Part shown: one piece after another, positions 16,585 through 27,044 of the stretch
Numbering within the stretch: position 1 is the stretch's first letter
Layout of the letters: each line of letters begins with the position of its first letter
Origin: Intrasporangium calvum
GTDB taxonomy: Bacteria; Actinomycetota; Actinomycetes; Actinomycetales; Dermatophilaceae
DNA length: 40,500 nucleotides
Direction of reading: 5' to 3'
Assembly: GCF_028446585.1 (NCBI RefSeq)
Contig: NZ_JAPFQL010000022.1
Location: 1-40,500, forward strand
Notes under the pieces: model-generated
Told to the model about the DNA's origin: nothing
Database searches by the model: none
What the model saw: the letters and a program-made list of their open reading frames with translations, nothing else
Translations under genes and position numbers: made by a program

Positions 16585-18409
16585 CCGGCAGCACGTGGGA
16601 CGACTGGCTCGCCGAACGGGCATCGCTGCGCCTCGAGCGGGGCACGGTCCGCGCCGACCCGGTCCTTCGGGACGCGGGTGGATCGGCTCCGCTCGACCTC
16701 GCGAGCAACGACTACCTCGGCCTGTCGCGCGATCCCCGCGTCCTGGCTGCCGCCCACGCGGCCATCGACCGGCACGGCGCCGGGGCCACGGCCTCGCGGC
16801 TCGTGACCGGGACGCTGCCGATCCACCGCGAGCTGGAGGCCGCCCTCGCCGAGCTGACGGGGCAGCCGAGCGCGCTGGCCTTCTCGACCGGCTATGCCGC
16901 CAACCTCGGCGTCCTCACCGCGATGGCCGGCCGCGGCGCCGAGATCCTCCTCGACGAGCACGCCCACGCCTCCCTGCACGACGCGGCCCGCATGTCCCGC
17001 GTGCCCTATGCGACCTTCCGGCACAACGACGTCGACGACCTCGACGCGGCGCTCGCTGCCCGGCGGGGGTCACGGGTCGTCGTCGCCGTCGAGTCGATCT
17101 ACTCCGTGCTCGGGGATGCCGCTCCGCTGGTCGGGCTCGCCGAGGTGGCCACCCGGCACGACGCGCTGCTCGTCGTCGACGAGGCACACGGCATCGGCGT
17201 CGCCGGGCGGGGCCGGGGGCTCGTCGCCGAGGTGGGCCTCAACGGCGTGCCGAACGTCGTCGTGACGGCCACCCTCTCCAAGTCGCTCGGCGCCCAGGGC
17301 GGTGCGGCGCTCAGCTCGCCCGCGATCCGCGATCACCTCGTCAACACCGCCCGCAGCTTCATCTTCGACACCGGCCTGGCGCCCGCAGCAGCCGGGGCCG
17401 CCGCCGAGGCGGCTCGCCGCGTCGCGTCCGACCCGTCGCTGGCCGCGCGAGTGCGGGAGCACGCCGCCACCATCGCCCGGCTGTGCGGGATCGACGAGTC
17501 GGCCGGAGCCGTCCAGTCCATCCCGATGCCCTCACCCGAGTCAGCGGTCGCGGCGTGCCTCGACCTGCGGGAGCAGGGAGTGCTCGTCGGCTGCTTCCGC
17601 CCACCGAGCGTGCCCGACGGCCTCTCCCGGCTGCGGGTCACCGCCCGCGCCGACCTGACCCGCGAGGAGGTCGAGCACGCTGCCCGCCTCGTCGCCGAGA
17701 CCGCAGCCCGGCACGGCCGCCGCACCCCACGCAACGCCGAGCTCCCACGCGTGCTCATCATCACCGGGACCGACACCGAGGTCGGCAAGACCGTCGTCAC
17801 CGCAGCCACCGCGGCAGTGCTGGCGGGGGCGGGACTGAGCCCAGCGGCATACAAGCCCGTCCAGACCGGCGTGGCACCCGGCGAGCCCGGGGACATGGGC
17901 GAGGTCGAGCGGCTGTCGGGCATCCCCACCCTCGAGGGGTGCCGGCTGCGCGAGCCGATGGCACCCCGACCGGCCGCCACACTCGAGAGCGCCACGCTCC
18001 CCACCCTCGCCGACCACGTCGACGCGATCAACGAGCTGGCCACCGAGCACGACCCCGTCATCGTCGAGGGCGCCGGCGGACTCCTCGTCGAGCTGACCGA
18101 CGCGGGCGAGACGCTCGCCGACCTTGCCCTGGCGCTCCCCGATGCCGCCGTCATCGTCGTCGCCCGCAGCGCGCTCGGCACCCTCAACCACACCATGCTG
18201 ACGCGGGAGGCGCTGCGCAGCAGAGGGATCCGCGGCCTCGGCACCGTCATCGGCTCCTGGCCGGACACCCCGAGCCACCTCGAGCAGACCAACCACGACT
18301 ACCTCGCCGAGCGTCCGGAGGGAGTGCTCGGCGCGATCCCGCAGGGCGCCCCCACGCGCGACGCAGCGGACTTCCGAGCCGACGCGCCGAACTGGCTGAC
18401 CGGGCTGGC

Positions 18410-18431
<22 letters not shown>
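16581..18431 (+). CDS. bioFD: Fused BioF-BioD: KAPA synthase and dethiobiotin synthetase
   Basis: One uninterrupted 616-residue frame carries two biotin enzymes. Residues 1 to about 375 are BioF (8-amino-7-oxononanoate synthase, PLP): [39 protein letters not shown] and PLP lysine K234 in [13 protein letters not shown]. Residues about 390-616 are BioD: P-loop GTDTEVGKT at 396-404, AAYKPVQTG, and [11 protein letters not shown]. The junction ([18 protein letters not shown]) has no stop. A GTG at 17751 could serve as an internal start for a separate BioD, but no good ribosome site precedes it. The gene starts inside the bioA stop codon, and its 3' end overlaps cimA by 22 bases. Confidence 0.9.
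17838..17852 (-). repeat. GTATGCCGCTGGGCT motif copy (in bioD part)
   Basis: This is a full 15-bp match to the intergenic form of the repeat, opposite the coding strand. It encodes Ser-Pro-Ala-Ala-Tyr exactly at the conserved AAYKPVQTG motif of BioD. Confidence 0.75.
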
Positions 18432-19990
<1,559 letters not shown>

Positions 19991-20056
19991 GACGTGATTC
20001 TCTCGTAGTCGTGGCGGGTCGGCGTGACCGTTCGCCCCTCGGTCCCTCATTCATCC

Positions 20057-20071
20057 GTATGCCGCTGGGCT
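20057..20071 (+). repeat. GTATGCCGCTGGGCT motif copy (cimA leader region)
   Basis: This is a full 15-bp copy, single, lying between the attenuator terminator and the cimA start. Confidence 0.75.
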
Positions 20072-20114
20072 CGGTGTGCTTCGCGGCGTCTCCCCCGCTC
20101 GTGGCCGGGGAAAC

Positions 20115-20141
20115 AAAAAGACCCCCCGGGTAGGGAGGTCT
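20115..20141 (-). terminator. cimA attenuator terminator
   Basis: On the minus strand AGACCTCCC-TACCC-GGGGGGTCT forms a nine-pair stem with a five-base loop, followed at once by five T residues. It sits upstream of cimA, so it ends transcription early unless prevented. The stem competes with the AGACCC in the loop of the preceding hairpin (20142-20166), giving a plausible antiterminator. Confidence 0.85.
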
Positions 20142-20166
20142 GCGCGACGAGGGTCTCTCGTCGCGC
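20142..20166 (-). promoter_or_regulatory. cimA attenuator pause/antiterminator hairpin
   Basis: GCGCGACGAG and CTCGTCGCGC form a perfect ten-pair stem with loop AGACC. It begins at the stop codon of the leader peptide, so a ribosome stalled on the preceding Leu-Ile-Ile codons would open it. Its loop and 3' side (AGACCC) can pair with GGGTCT of the terminator. Confidence 0.75.
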
Positions 20167-20213
20167 TAGGTGATAATGAGCGTGCTCGTGGCAGGCCTGA
20201 GGAGGTGCGTCAC
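20166..20213 (-). CDS. Leader peptide of the cimA attenuator
   Basis: GTG at 20213 opens a 15-codon peptide, M-T-H-L-L-R-P-A-T-S-T-L-I-I-T, ending in TAG immediately before the attenuator hairpin. It contains two adjacent Leu codons and a terminal Leu-Ile-Ile run, which suits control of an isoleucine-pathway gene. No strong ribosome site precedes it (GGGG only), so leaderless or weak initiation is possible. No promoter could be assigned in 20214-20288. Confidence 0.65.
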   Translation of the reverse strand: MTHLLRPATSTLIIT

Positions 20214-20288
20214 CCCGTCATCGTGGCAGCCCCGTCCGGCGCCCGAAACCTGCGGTCCGCATGGTGGACGCCCAGCTGAGCAGGCTGG

Positions 20289-21038
20289 TCACCCGCCTCG
20301 GGGAGCGCGCTCAGCGGCATACGACCTGGCGGCCGTGACGAGCGCCACGAAGAGACGAGGATCGTCCCCCTCCTCGGGATGCCACTGGACCGCCAGCCGG
20401 AAGCGGCAGGTCGGGTCCTCCATCGCCTCGAGCGTCCCGTCCGGCGCCCAGGCTGCGGGATCGTAGCCCGGGTGGGTCACGACGGACTGGTGGTGGTAGC
20501 TCGGGACGTCGACCCGTGGTCCCAGCAGGTCGGCGATGCGCGTCCCCGGCACGGTCTCCACCGGGTGACTGCCATAGGTGGCCGGCGCCGGCGAGTGGTC
20601 GTCGTGTCCCACGAGGTCGGGCAGGTGCTGCTCGAGTCTGCCGCCGCGCGCCACCGCCATGACCTGCATGCCTCGGCAGATCCCGAGCACGGGCAGGTCG
20701 ACCGCCGCCGAGACCTCGGCGATCGCGACCTCCGTCGTGTCCCGGTCCGGTCGCGAATCCTGGACCGTCGGGTGGCGCTGCGCCTCATACAGCTCGGGCG
20801 CCACGTCGGCCCCGCCCGCGATGATCACGCCGTCGAGGCGCTCGAGCAGGGCGCGCACGAGGCGGTGGTCATCGTGGGCGGAGTCGAGTCGGGGCGGGAT
20901 GAGCACGGCGATACCGCCGGCCTCCTCGACCTTGCGGACGTAGGAGTGCGGGATGAGCGCCGAGGGCACGTCGACCCAGTCCCCCCGCGACGCCGGCTCG
21001 ACGTAGGAGGTGATCCCGATGACCGGGGTGTCCGACAC
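20289..21038 (-). CDS. Class-I glutamine-amidotransferase-like hydrolase (peptidase C26, PuuD type)
   Basis: This is a 249-residue gamma-glutamyl hydrolase. The catalytic triad is visible: C121 in GICRGMQ, H220 and E222 in QWHPE. Members such as PuuD release free product from gamma-glutamylated intermediates (for example gamma-glutamyl-GABA). It is the last gene of the catabolic operon 26944-20289, 12 bases after the SDR gene, and would perform the final deglutamylation. The C-terminus contains an in-frame copy of the repeat (SYAAER). Confidence 0.9.
   Translation of the reverse strand: MSDTPVIGITSYVEPASRGDWVDVPSALIPHSYVRKVEEAGGIAVLIPPRLDSAHDDHRLVRALLERLDGVIIAGGADVAPELYEAQRHPTVQDSRPDRDTTEVAIAEVSAAVDLPVLGICRGMQVMAVARGGRLEQHLPDLVGHDDHSPAPATYGSHPVETVPGTRIADLLGPRVDVPSYHHQSVVTHPGYDPAAWAPDGTLEAMEDPTCRFRLAVQWHPEEGDDPRLFVALVTAARSYAAERAPRGG
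20309..20322 (-). repeat. GTATGCCGCTG motif copy (in C26 hydrolase)
   Basis: The perfect core plus AGC is on the coding strand, read as Tyr-Ala-Ala-Glu seven residues before the stop (Tyr-Ala-Ala-Glu-Arg-Ala-Pro-Arg-Gly-Gly). Confidence 0.7.
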
Positions 21039-21050
21039 GACGTTCGTCCC

Positions 21051-21818
21051 TCAGAGCGGCGTGACGTAGGCGCCAGAGATGCCGCCGTCGACGAGGAACG
21101 TCGACGCCGTGATGAAGCTCGACTCGTCGGAGGCGAGGAAGAGGACGGCATTGGCCATCTCCTCCGGCTCACCGAAACGACCCATCGGCACGTGGACGAG
21201 CCGGCGCGCGGCCCGCTCCTCGTCCTTGGCGAAGAGCTCCTGGAGCAGCGGCGTGTTGACCGGACCCGGGCAGAGCGCGTTGACCCGGATGCCGTCACGG
21301 GCGAACTGGACCCCGAGCTCGCGGGACATCGACAGCACGCCGCCCTTGCTCGCGCTGTAGGAGATCTGCGACGTCGCCGCCCCCATGACGGCCACGAACG
21401 ACGCCGTGTTGATGATCGAGCCGCGCTTCTGCTCGAGCATGTAGGGCAGCGCCGCCTTGCAGCAGAGGTAGACCGAGGTCAGGTTGACCTCCTGCACGCG
21501 CCGCCACGCGTCGAGGTCCGTGTCGAGGATCGAGTCGTCCTCGGGCGGGCTGATGCCCGCGTTGTTGAAGGCGATGTCGACCGAGCCATACGTGTCCTTC
21601 GCCGTCCGGAAGAGCGCGTCGACCTCCTCCTTGCTCGTCACGTCGACCTTGACGAAGGTGCCGCCCACCTCGGCGGCGACCTGCGGGCCCTGCGCCTCGT
21701 CGACGTCACCGATGACGACCTTGGCCCCCTCCTGCGCGAACCGCCGCACCGTCGCCAGCCCGATCCCCGAGCAGCCGCCCGTGACCACCGCGACCTTGCC
21801 AGCCAGCCTGTCTCCCAT
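21051..21818 (-). CDS. Short-chain dehydrogenase/reductase
   Basis: This is a 255-residue classical SDR oxidoreductase. The cofactor motif TGGCSGIG is at residues 13-20, the NNAG motif at 85-88, and catalytic S140, Y154 and K158 are in the YSASKGG context. An Asp at the end of strand 2 (GDVDE, about residues 37-41) suggests NAD rather than NADP. It lies between the aldehyde dehydrogenase and the C26 hydrolase, 21 bases from the former. In this position the Puu pathway of enterobacteria uses an FAD amine oxidase. An SDR would instead oxidise an alcohol, for example gamma-glutamylethanolamide to the aldehyde (inference). The exact substrate cannot be read from sequence. Confidence 0.88.
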   Translation of the reverse strand: MGDRLAGKVAVVTGGCSGIGLATVRRFAQEGAKVVIGDVDEAQGPQVAAEVGGTFVKVDVTSKEEVDALFRTAKDTYGSVDIAFNNAGISPPEDDSILDTDLDAWRRVQEVNLTSVYLCCKAALPYMLEQKRGSIINTASFVAVMGAATSQISYSASKGGVLSMSRELGVQFARDGIRVNALCPGPVNTPLLQELFAKDEERAARRLVHVPMGRFGEPEEMANAVLFLASDESSFITASTFLVDGGISGAYVTPL

Positions 21819-21839
21819 GCCTTCTCCTCTTCCTCGAGC

Positions 21840-23213
21840 TCAGTCGGTGCTGATGAACACGTTCTTGACGTCGGTGAACGCATCGAGCGCGTCGGGGCCG
21901 AGCTCGCGGCCGATGCCGCTCTGCTTGAAGCCGCCGAAGGGCGTCCAGTAGCGGACGGAACTGTGCGAGTTCACCGACAGGTTGCCCGCCTCCACCCCGC
22001 GCGCCACGCGCAGCCCGGTGCCGAGGTCGCGCGTCCAGATCGAGCCCGACAGCCCGTAGGCCGTGTCGTTGGCCTTGGCGATCGCGTCGGCCTCGTCGTC
22101 GAAGGGCATCACGGCCACCACCGGACCGAAGACCTCCTCCTGCCACACGCGGTCGGACGTGGACCGCGGGAGGACAACGGTCGCGGGATACCAGAAACCC
22201 TTGCCCTCGGGGGCAGAGCCGCGGAAGGCCACGTCGACCGGCTCGCTCGCGTCCTCGACGTAGGAGGACACCGTCTGGTGCTGCCCGGCGCTGATCAGCG
22301 GGCCCATCTCGGTGGCCTCGTCGCGGGGATCGGCCACGACGACGTTCTTGACGGCCGTCTCGAAGTACTCCATGAACTCGTCGAGGGCGCTGCGCTGCAC
22401 GAGGATCCGGCTGCGGGCGCAGCAGTCCTGCCCGGCATTGTCGAAGACCCCGTAGGGCGCAGCGGCCGCCGCCTTGGGGATGTCGGCGTCGGCGAAGACG
22501 ATGTTGGCGCTCTTGCCGCCGAGCTCGAGGGTGATCCGCTTGACCTGGTCTGCGGCGCCGCGCATGATCCGCTGACCGACCTCGGTCGAGCCGGTGAAGC
22601 AGACCTTGCGCACGTCCGGGTGCGTGACGAACCGCTCCCCCACGACCGATCCCTTGCCCGGGATGACCGTGAAGACCCCCTCGGGGAGGCCGGCCTCGAG
22701 GGCGAGCTCGCCGAGGCGGATCGCCGTCAACGGCGTCAGCTCGGCGGGTTTGAGGACGACGGTGTTGCCGGCGGCGAGCGCCGGCGCGAAACCCCAGCCG
22801 GCGATGGGCATCGGGAAGTTCCACGGGACGATGATCCCGACGACGCCGAGGGGCTCCTTGAAGGTCACGTCGATGCCCCCGGGCACCGGGATCTGCTTGC
22901 CGAAGTTCCGCTCGGGGGCCGCTGAGTAGTAGGCGAGGACGTCACGGACGTTGCCCGCCTCCCACCGGGCATTGCCGATCGTGTGTCCCGAGTTGGCGAC
23001 CTCGAGCTGGGCCAGCTCCTCCTGGTGCTCGCCGACGACGTCGGAGAAGCGCCGGAGCAGGCGCGCCCGGTCGCCGGGCGCCACGGCCCGCCAGGCAGGC
23101 CCGGCCGCGACCGCGGCGGCGATGGCGTCGTCCGTGCCCTCGACCGTCGTGAGCTCGACCGTGCGGACGTGCTCCTCCGTGGCCGGGTTGATGACGTCGT
23201 GCGTGATGCTCAT
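21840..23213 (-). CDS. Aldehyde dehydrogenase (gamma-glutamyl-aminoaldehyde type)
   Basis: This is a 457-residue NAD(P)-dependent aldehyde dehydrogenase. It has the PWNFPMPI cofactor/active-site segment, the FTGSTEVG Rossmann loop, the glutamate motif ELGGKSANIVF and two adjacent cysteines C264-C265 in GQDCCARSR, one being the nucleophile. Operon context (ligase upstream; SDR and hydrolase downstream) suggests it converts a gamma-glutamylated aldehyde to the acid, as PuuC does. At 457 residues it is slightly shorter than most PuuC proteins (about 495), mainly at the N-terminus. The start ATG is 33 bases after the ligase stop, with GGAGAAGG upstream. Confidence 0.92.
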   Translation of the reverse strand: MSITHDVINPATEEHVRTVELTTVEGTDDAIAAAVAAGPAWRAVAPGDRARLLRRFSDVVGEHQEELAQLEVANSGHTIGNARWEAGNVRDVLAYYSAAPERNFGKQIPVPGGIDVTFKEPLGVVGIIVPWNFPMPIAGWGFAPALAAGNTVVLKPAELTPLTAIRLGELALEAGLPEGVFTVIPGKGSVVGERFVTHPDVRKVCFTGSTEVGQRIMRGAADQVKRITLELGGKSANIVFADADIPKAAAAAPYGVFDNAGQDCCARSRILVQRSALDEFMEYFETAVKNVVVADPRDEATEMGPLISAGQHQTVSSYVEDASEPVDVAFRGSAPEGKGFWYPATVVLPRSTSDRVWQEEVFGPVVAVMPFDDEADAIAKANDTAYGLSGSIWTRDLGTGLRVARGVEAGNLSVNSHSSVRYWTPFGGFKQSGIGRELGPDALDAFTDVKNVFISTD

Positions 23214-23232
23214 GGTCCGTCCTTCTCCAGTC

Positions 23233-23247
23233 GTATGCCGCTGGGCT
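23233..23247 (+). repeat. GTATGCCGCTGGGCT motif copy at ligase stop
   Basis: This is a full 15-bp copy in the short gap between the glutamine-synthetase-like gene and the aldehyde dehydrogenase. It touches the TGA stop codon. Confidence 0.75.
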
Positions 23248-24614
23248 CAGAGCCGCTCGAAGCCGCGGCGCCGCTCCCAGTCCGTCACGGCGGCGTTGAA
23301 GGCCCGCAGCTCGACGTCGGCGGCGTTGACGTAATGGTCCACGACTGCGTCGCCCATCAGTTGTCGTGCCAGGGCGGAGTCGGCGAGCCGGTCGCGGGCC
23401 TCCTGCAAGGTCGTCGGCACCTGCTCGCGGCCCGAGGTGTAGGCGTTGCCCTCGAACGGCGGCTCGAGCTCGAGGCGCTCCTCGATGCCGTGCAGTCCGC
23501 CGGCCAGCATGGCAGCCACCGCGAGGTAGGGGTTGACGTCGCCGCCGGGCACCCGGTTCTCGACTCGGAGGGCCGCCCCATGGCCGACGACCCGAAGGGC
23601 GCACGTGCGGTTGTCGTGACCCCAGGCGATGGTGGTGGGCGCGAACGAGCCGGGCTGGAAGCGCTTGTAGGAGTTGATGTTGGGAGCATAGAAGTAGGTG
23701 AGCTCGGGCATGGTCGCGAGGATCCCGGCCATGAAGTGGTCGAAGAGCTCGCTGTGCCCGTGGGGCCGTTCGTCGTCGGCGAACGAGATGGCCCCGTCCG
23801 AGCCGCGCAACGAGAGGTGGATGTGGCACGAGCTGCCTTCGCGCTGGTCGAACTTCGCCATGAAGGTCAGGGACTTGCCGTGCCGGGCGGCAATCTCCTT
23901 GGCCGCGTTGCGGTAGATCACGTGGTTGTCGCAGGTGCGGACCACCTCGTCGTAGAGGAAGGCGATCTCGTGCTGGCCGAGGTTGCACTCCCCCTTGGCG
24001 CCCTCGACGACGACCCCGGCCCGGTACATCTCGTTGCGGATCTCGCGGAGCAGCGGCTCGACCCGGTCGCCGCCGAGGATCGAGTAGTCGACGTTGTAGC
24101 GGTTCGCCGGGGTCAACCCGGTGTAGCCGCGGTCCCAGGCCGCGTCGAACGAGTCCTCGAAGACGATGAACTCGAGCTCGGTCCCGCAGTAGGCGGTGAG
24201 CCCCAGTGCCGCCGCCCGCTCCACCTGCGCCTTGAGCACGCTGCGGGGCGCCTGGGCCACCATCCCACTGCCGTCGAGCCAGGTCAGGTCGCACTGGATC
24301 GTCGCCGAGTGGGGTGCACCCGGGGTGCGGCGGAGCGTCGACAGGTCGAGGTCGAAGAACATGTCACCGTAGCCGCGCTCCCACGACGAGATCGCGTAGC
24401 CGTCGACGGTGTTCATGTCCACGTCCACGGCGAGCAGGTAGTTGCATCCCTCGGTGCCGTGCTCGAGCACGTGGTCGAGGAAGAAGTGGCCGTGCAGGCG
24501 CTTGCCCTGGAGCCGGCCCTGCATGTCGGTGAAGGCGACGACGACCGTGTCGATGGTCCCCTCCTCGATCTCGGAGCGGAGCTCGTCGAGGGTGAGCCTC
24601 GGTGCTGCTGCCAT
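23247..24614 (-). CDS. Glutamine-synthetase-like gamma-glutamyl-amine ligase (PuuA/GlnA4 type)
   Basis: This is a 455-residue ATP-dependent ligase of the glutamine synthetase fold. Seen are the metal-binding motifs GTELEFIVFE and GQHEIAF, the HIHLSL ATP-site motif, and FAPTTIAWGHDNRTCALRV followed by ENRVPGGDVNPYLA. The adenylylation-site loop of true GlnA is absent. Enterobacterial PuuA glutamylates putrescine, and the Streptomyces relative GlnA4 glutamylates ethanolamine. The neighbouring permease, regulator, SDR, aldehyde dehydrogenase and hydrolase show this copy is catabolic rather than the main ammonia-assimilating enzyme. The substrate is not decided by sequence alone. Confidence 0.88.
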   Translation of the reverse strand: MAAAPRLTLDELRSEIEEGTIDTVVVAFTDMQGRLQGKRLHGHFFLDHVLEHGTEGCNYLLAVDVDMNTVDGYAISSWERGYGDMFFDLDLSTLRRTPGAPHSATIQCDLTWLDGSGMVAQAPRSVLKAQVERAAALGLTAYCGTELEFIVFEDSFDAAWDRGYTGLTPANRYNVDYSILGGDRVEPLLREIRNEMYRAGVVVEGAKGECNLGQHEIAFLYDEVVRTCDNHVIYRNAAKEIAARHGKSLTFMAKFDQREGSSCHIHLSLRGSDGAISFADDERPHGHSELFDHFMAGILATMPELTYFYAPNINSYKRFQPGSFAPTTIAWGHDNRTCALRVVGHGAALRVENRVPGGDVNPYLAVAAMLAGGLHGIEERLELEPPFEGNAYTSGREQVPTTLQEARDRLADSALARQLMGDAVVDHYVNAADVELRAFNAAVTDWERRRGFERL

Positions 24615-24634
24615 GCTGCCTCTTCCTGGTTCGT

Positions 24635-25378
24635 CTAGCCGATGAGCCCGCGCAGCAGGGCAGAGGTGGCATCGCAGTGCTCCTCCATGACCTCCCGCGC
24701 TCGCTCGGGGTCCCCTGCGAGGATCGCCGTCACGATCTGGTGGTGCTGGTCGTTCGAGTGCTCGATGTTTCGCCGCAGGACCGGGATGGCGGTCAACATC
24801 TCGTGCAGGGCCGCCTGGGCTCGCGTCACCGCGTCTACGAGCATCGGCGACCCGGAGAGGGTCGCGATCGCCAGGTGCAGCCTCGAGTCGGCGACCCGGT
24901 GGGCTGCGGGCTCGGCAGCCAGGTCGACCTTGTCCAGGCTGTCCACGAGCCAGGCCCGCTGGTCCGCAGCCATGGAGCGGGTGGCGGCGACCCAGGCGGC
25001 ACCGGGCTCGACCACCCGACGGAAGGCGAACGCGTCCTCCATGTCAGCGCTGCTGCGCACGTAGGACCCCTTGAGCGCGGAAGGCGACTCAGCGGCATAC
25101 GTCACCCGGCTCCCGCCACCGCGACCGCGCCGCGTCGTCACCAGGCCGGACTCGCGGAGGGCGGCGATCGCATCGCGGAGCGTGTTGCGGCTGATGCCGA
25201 GGCGCTCCGCGAGCTCGCGCTCGGGCGGCAGCTGCTCACCGTCGCGGAGCACGCCGAGACGGATCGCGCGCGCCAGTTGCTCGACCGCGTGCTCGAAGGC
25301 GTTGCCGGACGCCGGACGCAGGACCGCATCCGGCAACGCCGTCGTCGCGAGCTCACCCGCCGGCCTGTCGTGCGCCAT
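24635..25378 (-). CDS. GntR/FadR-family transcriptional regulator
   Basis: This is a 247-residue regulator. An N-terminal winged helix-turn-helix (about residues 45-90: LPPERELAERLGISRNTLRDAIAALRESGLV) precedes an all-helical FCD ligand domain with the metal-type His/Asp pattern (SRLHLAIATLSGS, HSNDQHHQIVTAILAGD). It starts three bases after the permease stop, so the two genes are translationally close. It probably represses the operon and is relieved by the substrate or an intermediate. A copy of the short repeat lies in frame just after the HTH (TYAAES). Confidence 0.9.
   Translation of the reverse strand: MAHDRPAGELATTALPDAVLRPASGNAFEHAVEQLARAIRLGVLRDGEQLPPERELAERLGISRNTLRDAIAALRESGLVTTRRGRGGGSRVTYAAESPSALKGSYVRSSADMEDAFAFRRVVEPGAAWVAATRSMAADQRAWLVDSLDKVDLAAEPAAHRVADSRLHLAIATLSGSPMLVDAVTRAQAALHEMLTAIPVLRRNIEHSNDQHHQIVTAILAGDPERAREVMEEHCDATSALLRGLIG
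25087..25100 (-). repeat. GTATGCCGCTG motif copy (in FadR-type gene)
   Basis: The perfect core plus AG is on the coding strand, read as Tyr-Ala-Ala-Glu. Confidence 0.7.
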
Positions 25379-25381
25379 CGC

Positions 25382-26944
25382 TCAGCCCAGCAGCTCCGAC
25401 GGGGCCTTCGTGTCGTGGCCCTCGGGCACGTCCCGCATGAAGTGGTGCCGTCCGACGAGGAACCACATGACCGTCGCGAAGACGATGACGACGCCGACGG
25501 CGACCGGTGCGTAGTTGAAGGTGTCGTCCCCCCACGTGCCCGGGGCGTAGGCCGGCAGCATGAAGAGGACGACGATGATCGCCACCCAGCCGACCGCGAT
25601 CCAACCGATCGGGGCGCTCCAGCGTCCGAGGTTCCAGCGGCCCGGCCGGAACTCGGGGTGGGTCCGTCGGAGGAAGACGGGAACGACGTAGGCGATGTAG
25701 AGCCCGATGACGGCGATCGACGTGACCGCCGCGTAGGCGACGATGCTCCACAGCGCCGGCAGCGCGACGACGATGGAGCCGACGACGCACAGCCAGATCG
25801 AGTTGGTCGGCGTGCCGGTCCTCGGGTTGACCTTCGACCACCAGCGCGAGCCAGGCAGCGCATTGTCACGCGAGAACGCGAAGGACATCCGCGAGTTGGC
25901 CGTCACCGACGCCATGCCGCAGAAGAACTGGGCCACCGCGGCGATGAGGAGCATGAACTTGCCGAGCCCGGCGCCCGCTGCGTCGATGAAGATCTGTGCC
26001 GGAGGCAGTCCGGTCTCCGTGGCGCGCTGCGCGTCGTAGTCCTGGATCGCCGCCGTGACGGAGACGAGGAGGATCCAGCCGGCGATGATCGAGACCCAGA
26101 CGCTGCGGACGATTCCCTTCGGCGCCTCTACCGCGGCGCCCTTGGTCTCCTCGGCCACGTGCGCGGAGGCGTCGTAGCCCGTGTAGGTGTACTGCGCCAT
26201 GAGAAGTCCGACGAGGAAGGCGTAGGGCAGACCGAGGATGGCGAAGTCGAAGCCCGTCTCATTCCGGAACTCCGTGAAGGTCCAGGTCAGCGACTGGTGC
26301 TGGTCCGGCACGAGCCAGAGGATGCCCACGATCACGGCCACACCGATGACGTGCCACCAGGCGCTGACGTTGGAGAGCACCTTGACGAGGTTGACGCCGA
26401 ACGTGTTGAGCAGCCCGTGGAGGGCGATGATCACGAGGAAGGCGACGAAGGTGCTCGTGGCCGTCACCTCGAGACCGAAGGTCAGGTTGAGCAGGGCCAT
26501 CCAGGTGATGGCCGCGCCGTAGTCGATGGCGGCGGTGACGGCGATCTCTCCGAGGAAGTTGAACCAGCCGACGTACCAGGCCCAGATGCGCTTGTTGCGT
26601 CGGGCCAGCCGGCCCGCCCAGTAGTAGAGCCCGCCAGCGGTCGGGTAGACGGAGCAGATCTCGGCCATCGCCAGGGCGACGCAGAGGACGAAGATCCCGA
26701 CGACCGGCCAGCCGATGGAGATGGCGATCGGTCCGCCGGCGTCCATCGCCAGGTAGTAGGTGGTGATGCAGCCGGCGAGGATCGAGATGATGGAAAAGGA
26801 CACGGCGAAGTTGGAGAACCCGCTCATCCCTCGGTGCAGCTCTTGCTTGTAGCCGAGCTCGGCCAGCAGAGCTTCGTCGTCGTGGAGGTCAGCAGCCGCT
26901 GCTCGGGAGGCCAGGTGCGGCTCGGATGACGGAGGAACGCTCAT
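25382..26944 (-). CDS. APC-family amine/amino-acid permease
   Basis: This is a 520-residue membrane transporter of the amino acid-polyamine-organocation family with about 12 hydrophobic segments. The first segment follows the family motif GFSNFAVSFSIISILAG (residues about 42-58), and AEICSVYPTAGGLYYWAGRLA lies between TM2 and TM3. It is first in the operon and has a GAGGT ribosome site five bases before ATG 26944. It is most similar in feel to GABA/ethanolamine-type permeases and probably imports the amine that the downstream ligase glutamylates. The N-terminal about 35 residues are cytosolic and charged. Confidence 0.9.
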   Translation of the reverse strand: MSVPPSSEPHLASRAAAADLHDDEALLAELGYKQELHRGMSGFSNFAVSFSIISILAGCITTYYLAMDAGGPIAISIGWPVVGIFVLCVALAMAEICSVYPTAGGLYYWAGRLARRNKRIWAWYVGWFNFLGEIAVTAAIDYGAAITWMALLNLTFGLEVTATSTFVAFLVIIALHGLLNTFGVNLVKVLSNVSAWWHVIGVAVIVGILWLVPDQHQSLTWTFTEFRNETGFDFAILGLPYAFLVGLLMAQYTYTGYDASAHVAEETKGAAVEAPKGIVRSVWVSIIAGWILLVSVTAAIQDYDAQRATETGLPPAQIFIDAAGAGLGKFMLLIAAVAQFFCGMASVTANSRMSFAFSRDNALPGSRWWSKVNPRTGTPTNSIWLCVVGSIVVALPALWSIVAYAAVTSIAVIGLYIAYVVPVFLRRTHPEFRPGRWNLGRWSAPIGWIAVGWVAIIVVLFMLPAYAPGTWGDDTFNYAPVAVGVVIVFATVMWFLVGRHHFMRDVPEGHDTKAPSELLG

Positions 26945-27044
26945 GCACTACCTCACAAACATCAGGCGGCAGACCTTCGCCCACCGCGTCCAATGATGTG
27001 ACGCATCCAACACCTGCGAAAGTCAACTCGTCAATGGTTCTGCT

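Noticed and set aside
20057-20071. Possibility that the repeat in the cimA leader is part of the attenuator
   Set aside because: It lies downstream of the terminator T-run and does not pair with any leader segment. The same sequence occurs in unrelated places.
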